A stretch of 62,056 nt of DNA, taken from contig MFWV01000001.1 in NCBI GenBank assembly GCA_001787405.1, forward strand, positions 1 to 62,056. Direction: 5' to 3'. Numbering within the stretch: the first letter of the stretch is position 1; each line of letters starts with the position of its first letter. The position numbers and the translations under genes were made by a program. Below are positions 59,201-62,056 of the stretch, piece after piece. The notes beneath the pieces are model-generated. The model was not told where the DNA came from and did not search any database. It saw nothing but the letters and a program-made list of their open reading frames with translations. This DNA comes from Candidatus Pacebacteria bacterium RIFOXYA1_FULL_38_18. Lineage in GTDB: Bacteria; Patescibacteriota; Microgenomatia; UBA1400; PJMF01.

Positions 59201-59672
59201 TTTTGAGAGCAGTTTTGTCTTTTTTACTACGCAACAACTTATTAAAAACACTATTCATACAACCGCTCAATACAATTAAACCTTCATTGAGTGCAAAAAG
59301 TATTTCATCATCGATTCTGGGTTTATAAGAAAAACCCTCCAAATTGGCAATAGAAATTAACTTCATCAGATTTTTATAGCCGGCAAGATTTTGAGTGATG
59401 ACAGTCAGGTGAGCTTGATCGCCACCCATCTTGGTTTGTTTATCAAAGCGAGATTTTTGAGCTATATATAGTTCACAGCCAATAATGGGTTTAATACCTT
59501 GATTGCGACAAGCATTATAAAAAGCAATTGCACCATACATACCGCCATGATCGGTCAGACCAATGGCGGTTTGGTGATGATCTTTAACTTTGGCCAAAAG
59601 CTTGGGAATTTTGGAAAGTCCATCCAACATGGAGTATTCAGAGTGAACATGGAGGTGGACAAAGTCGGACAT
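56217..59672 (-). CDS. dnaE: DNA polymerase III subunit alpha
   Basis: FVHLHVHSEYSMLDGLSKI PHP domain; GPGRGSVAGSLVSY; PDIDIDFADDRR; NYGFNKAHAASYAMIAYQTAYLK. Confidence 0.97.
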   Translation of the reverse strand: MSDFVHLHVHSEYSMLDGLSKIPKLLAKVKDHHQTAIGLTDHGGMYGAIAFYNACRNQGIKPIIGCELYIAQKSRFDKQTKMGGDQAHLTVITQNLAGYKNLMKLISIANLEGFSYKPRIDDEILFALNEGLIVLSGCMNSVFNKLLRSKKDKTALKKFQKYKEIFGDRFYIELQNHPGATELKELNKKLIKISRDLDIPLVATNDVHYVEATEVEAQDALLCVQTRKLISDKKRMSMVDMPSFYLKSTEEMKDLFSDYPEAIENTVKIAKQCNLEIPTGQLIFPEFKLPKNETTESWLSKKTYEGLKHKFDKITKEVKDRVEYELNIINNKGYATYFLITQDFVTWAKKQGIGVGPGRGSVAGSLVSYGLDITTLNPLEHGLPFERFLNPERPTPPDIDIDFADDRREEVIEYAAKKYGRDHLAHVITFGRMEARVAVRDIGRVLGMPYEEPDRIAKLIPNVPGKKTSIASALRNVPELGEYYKQPRFKKLLDLAQQVEGTIRHSSVHAAAVIIADKPLPEYTPIQKDSRTGKMITQYDMYSLDCNIDDQAIGLLKFDFLGLRNLSTIQTAVNLIEKYQNKKLDIDKIAIDDKKTYQLLASGETVGIFQLESGGMRRVAKSLQPTQFSDITAMLALYRPGPMDLIPRFIEGKHNPKSVTYPHDSLKPILEETYGIMVYQEQVLEIVHHMAGYTMGEADVLRRAIGKKQRKMLDKNRERFIRDSVKKGYKKNVSEKVWGFIEAFANYGFNKAHAASYAMIAYQTAYLKANYPVEYMAALLSVESNATSLSRDEKVSVAVEASREMGIKILPPDINSSDDTFTIEKNQQSLEKKAIRFSLSAIKNVGIAAIENILQTRQELKGKFHSLTQFIHKTDGRKVNKKVIESLIKVGAMDSFGTRSSMLENLEDIRQTAAQFQSDVDGQDNLFAKVSTDSTTIQDSFPKLKEYSVKELLSFEKELLGMYLTDNPLADQLEMVSGQSNKNINELDHHIHKDKVFIFGGILNRVKVTRTKKNGSEMAFGVLQDSTGSIEIVFFPKLYQQEKDIIQENKVVLIKATVQYREDELKLVAEKISTPAENTNNNHRDNAKEIFIPRKTEKKTLQNLGNLLKKYPGKMRVAVLIPNGGKPERIMLPYGVKWSEDLEKEIQNILS

Positions 59673-59697
59673 ATTTTATCTCAGAATGGCACAGATA

Positions 59698-61047
59698 CTA
59701 GTCAGCTTCAAGAGCAGTTTGCAATGTTTGTCGTACTATTTTGGGATCTATTTTTTTATTGATGTTTTTCATTACTTGACCAATCAAGAAACCCATCACC
59801 TGAGTTTGTCCGGCTTGATATTTTATTACGGCATCTTGATTATTTTTTAACACAGTTTGCATAATATTATTTAGCTCTGTTTGATCGATTGTCTCAGTGT
59901 CGTGAAGTTTTCTAAACTCCAGAATAGTTTGTTTAGCGTCTTTTTGAATAGAAACCTTGATTTTTTTATTAACCAAATCATTAAAAAAATTGATCAAGTT
60001 TAAATCTTGACTCTTTAGTTCTGCCAAGATTTCATTTAACCGGTCAAGTTTGACTTGAGAATTATGAATGATTAATACCCGATTGATTAAATCGAGAGGT
60101 AAGTCAAGTTCTGCCTGCCATTTTTCTGCTTGTGCTTCTGGTAATTTTGGCAGAGTTTCTCTGAGTTTTTCCAGATATGATTTTTCAAAAGTAAAAGGCG
60201 GAATATCTGGTTCTGGAAAATAACGATAATCTTCTGCCTCTTCTTTACTGCGCTGAGCAAAAGTTTTGTTTTTAACTGAATCCCAACCGCGAGTTTCTTG
60301 AGTGGGAACTTGGCCCGCTTCAAGTAAAGTGGCTTGTCGTTCTAACTCAAAATCAATGGCTTGTTCCATGAAACGAAAAGAGTTAATGTTTTTGACCTCT
60401 ACTTTATAGGGTGGCAAGTCGGTTTCGCCTATTTTTCGAAGAGAAATATTGGCTTCTAGACGCATTCCACCTTGTTCCATATCGCAATCGGCCACTTCCA
60501 GAAAGCGAAGCAATTGACGAAGTTTCTTGCCAAATTCTTTGGCTTGAGCTCCACTAGTAATATTTGGTTCAGTAACGATTTCTACCAAAGGCACACCACT
60601 GCGATTGAAATCAATGAGGGTTATTTTTTTATCTTGAATTGTTTTGTGTAGTAATTTTCCGGTGTCTTCTTCCAGATGAATTCTAGTGATGTCCACGATA
60701 CCTTCACTAGTTGACAAATGGCCGTTATAACAAAAGGGTAGATCGTGCTGACTAATTTGATAGCCTTTGGCTAGATCGGGATAAAAATAATGTTTACGGT
60801 CAAATTTGGAAAAATTATTGATTTGGCAATCAGTAGCTAGACCAATTTTGAGCGTCCATTCAATGGCTTTTTTATTTGGTACAGGTAATCCCCCCGGCAT
60901 GCCCAAACAAACAGGACAAGTATAGCTGTTTGGTTTCTCCGCACCAAAAGGATCATTTACGCAACCACAAAACATTTTAGAGTCAGTTTTGAGTTCTGCA
61001 TGTACTTCCAAACCAATCACCGGTGTATATTTATCTTGCCATTTCAT
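59698..61047 (-). CDS. gatB: Asp-tRNA(Asn)/Glu-tRNA(Gln) amidotransferase subunit B
   Basis: MKWQDKYTPVIGLEVHAELKTDSKMFCGC; CPVCLGMPGGLPVPN; RIHLEEDTGKLLH; ATGA overlap with gatA. Confidence 0.96.
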   Translation of the reverse strand: MKWQDKYTPVIGLEVHAELKTDSKMFCGCVNDPFGAEKPNSYTCPVCLGMPGGLPVPNKKAIEWTLKIGLATDCQINNFSKFDRKHYFYPDLAKGYQISQHDLPFCYNGHLSTSEGIVDITRIHLEEDTGKLLHKTIQDKKITLIDFNRSGVPLVEIVTEPNITSGAQAKEFGKKLRQLLRFLEVADCDMEQGGMRLEANISLRKIGETDLPPYKVEVKNINSFRFMEQAIDFELERQATLLEAGQVPTQETRGWDSVKNKTFAQRSKEEAEDYRYFPEPDIPPFTFEKSYLEKLRETLPKLPEAQAEKWQAELDLPLDLINRVLIIHNSQVKLDRLNEILAELKSQDLNLINFFNDLVNKKIKVSIQKDAKQTILEFRKLHDTETIDQTELNNIMQTVLKNNQDAVIKYQAGQTQVMGFLIGQVMKNINKKIDPKIVRQTLQTALEAD

Positions 61048-62056
61048 GATTTTGATCTCCAAGTGTTCCAGTTGGTATTTTTTTCAAAAGCATCAGCTAC
61101 CTGAACAGCCAAGGCTTCTTGCCACATGGGAGTAATAAAATTCAACCCCAAAAATAGGTTGGTTTCTGGATCGCGATAATAAGGCACGTTTATTCCTGGT
61201 AAACCGGCCAAAGAACTGGGTTCCAAAAGCATGTCTTCCAGCTCACCAAACATGGCTGCTCTTTTTGTAACACCGATTTTTTTTGCAAAACCTGGAGAGG
61301 TAGGTGCAATTAATACATCATATTTTTCAAATAAATGATTGAGATCTTCTATAAAAAGAGTTCTGATTCTTTGAGCTAATTCATAATATTTTCCGGCATA
61401 GCCAGCACTCAAGGTGTAAGTACCCAGCATTTGGCGACGTTTGGCCTCCGCTCCAAAATGCGAGCGATTTGATCCATAACGAATTCCATCATAGCGAGCT
61501 AGATTGCTACTCACCTCTCCTCTTTGGACAACGGTATAAACGCTGATGGCGTAGCGAGGATTGAGGGCAGGAGTTTTTTCCACGATTGCGCCTAGGTCTT
61601 TGAAGACACTCAGTTGTTTCTCCAGTTGTTCATTTACCATTTCCAGTCCTGCAATATCTTGATAGAGCACGCCAATTTTTATGCCTTTCAAGCTTTTTCC
61701 TAACTGGGCAGTAAAATCTGGTACTGGTTGGCTGGAAGTAGTAGCGTCATTGGAGTCAAATCCGGCTAAAAAGTTGAGCATGATGGCCGCGTCTTCTACG
61801 GTTTTGGCGATTGGTCCTGGACTATCAGTGGATGAAGCCATAGCAGCTACTCCGTAACGGCTGACGCGGCCATAGGTTGGCTTCAGTGCGACTGCGCCAC
61901 ACCACGCAGCTGGTTGGCGCAAAGAGCCGGCGGTTTCACTACCAATCGCAATAGTGCAGAAATCAGCTGCTACAGCAGCAGCACTGCCACCGGAAGAGCC
62001 ACCCGGCAGATGATCAGTGTTTCTGGGATTGAGGGTGCGACCATAATCACTGGTTT
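61044..62056 (-). CDS. gatA: Asp-tRNA(Asn)/Glu-tRNA(Gln) amidotransferase subunit A, N-terminus cut off by window edge
   Basis: Reading frame continues to window end: ...LNPRNTDHLPGGSSGGSAAAVAADFCTIAIGSETAGSLRQPAAWCGAVALKPTYGRVSRYG. Confidence 0.95.
   Translation of the reverse strand, partial: TSDYGRTLNPRNTDHLPGGSSGGSAAAVAADFCTIAIGSETAGSLRQPAAWCGAVALKPTYGRVSRYGVAAMASSTDSPGPIAKTVEDAAIMLNFLAGFDSNDATTSSQPVPDFTAQLGKSLKGIKIGVLYQDIAGLEMVNEQLEKQLSVFKDLGAIVEKTPALNPRYAISVYTVVQRGEVSSNLARYDGIRYGSNRSHFGAEAKRRQMLGTYTLSAGYAGKYYELAQRIRTLFIEDLNHLFEKYDVLIAPTSPGFAKKIGVTKRAAMFGELEDMLLEPSSLAGLPGINVPYYRDPETNLFLGLNFITPMWQEALAVQVADAFEKNTNWNTWRSKS

Overview
AT-rich bacterial chromosomal window, most consistent with a reduced-genome Patescibacteria/CPR-type organism. 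This is an inference from gene content: class I LysRS, a PurD-like orphan ATP-grasp protein, a short HolA, a minimal F-ATPase, and a standard code with UGA used as stop. Recognisable housekeeping blocks are murC(partial)-murE, comM, uppP, RNase P RNA, miaA-miaB-tRNA-Cys, rplS-yraN, pyrG, a PduO-type adenosyltransferase, lexA, an enolase-like gene, PGI/PMI, PMM/PGM, holA, efp, a complete atpBEFHAGDC operon, greA, lysS (class I), serS, secA, mutM-mutT, ldh, dnaE and gatB-gatA(partial). There are five tRNAs: Cys, Glu, Leu, Gly and Lys. Two accessory zones stand out. The first (about 11.96-16.72 kb) is a probable integrative element with a large serine recombinase whose 3' end runs into tRNA-Glu. 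The second (about 32.1-36.3 kb) lies directly downstream of tRNA-Gly(TCC) and carries HD- and HAD-phosphohydrolase genes separated by recurring tRNA-3'-end-like junctions (..CTCCA-nnn-GTGACA..), resembling a cassette array grown at a tRNA 3' end. Other notable observations: an enolase-fold protein that has lost several catalytic residues but keeps the Mg/Lys framework and carries a ~215-aa Pro/Thr/Ser tail; an ATP synthase delta subunit reduced to its C-terminal domain; miaB starting 3 nt after a tRNA-Cys that has the MiaA recognition triplet; an EF-P with Arg at the modification-loop tip; and several repeat or structured intergenic regions. All calls come from reading the sequence; no database search was run.
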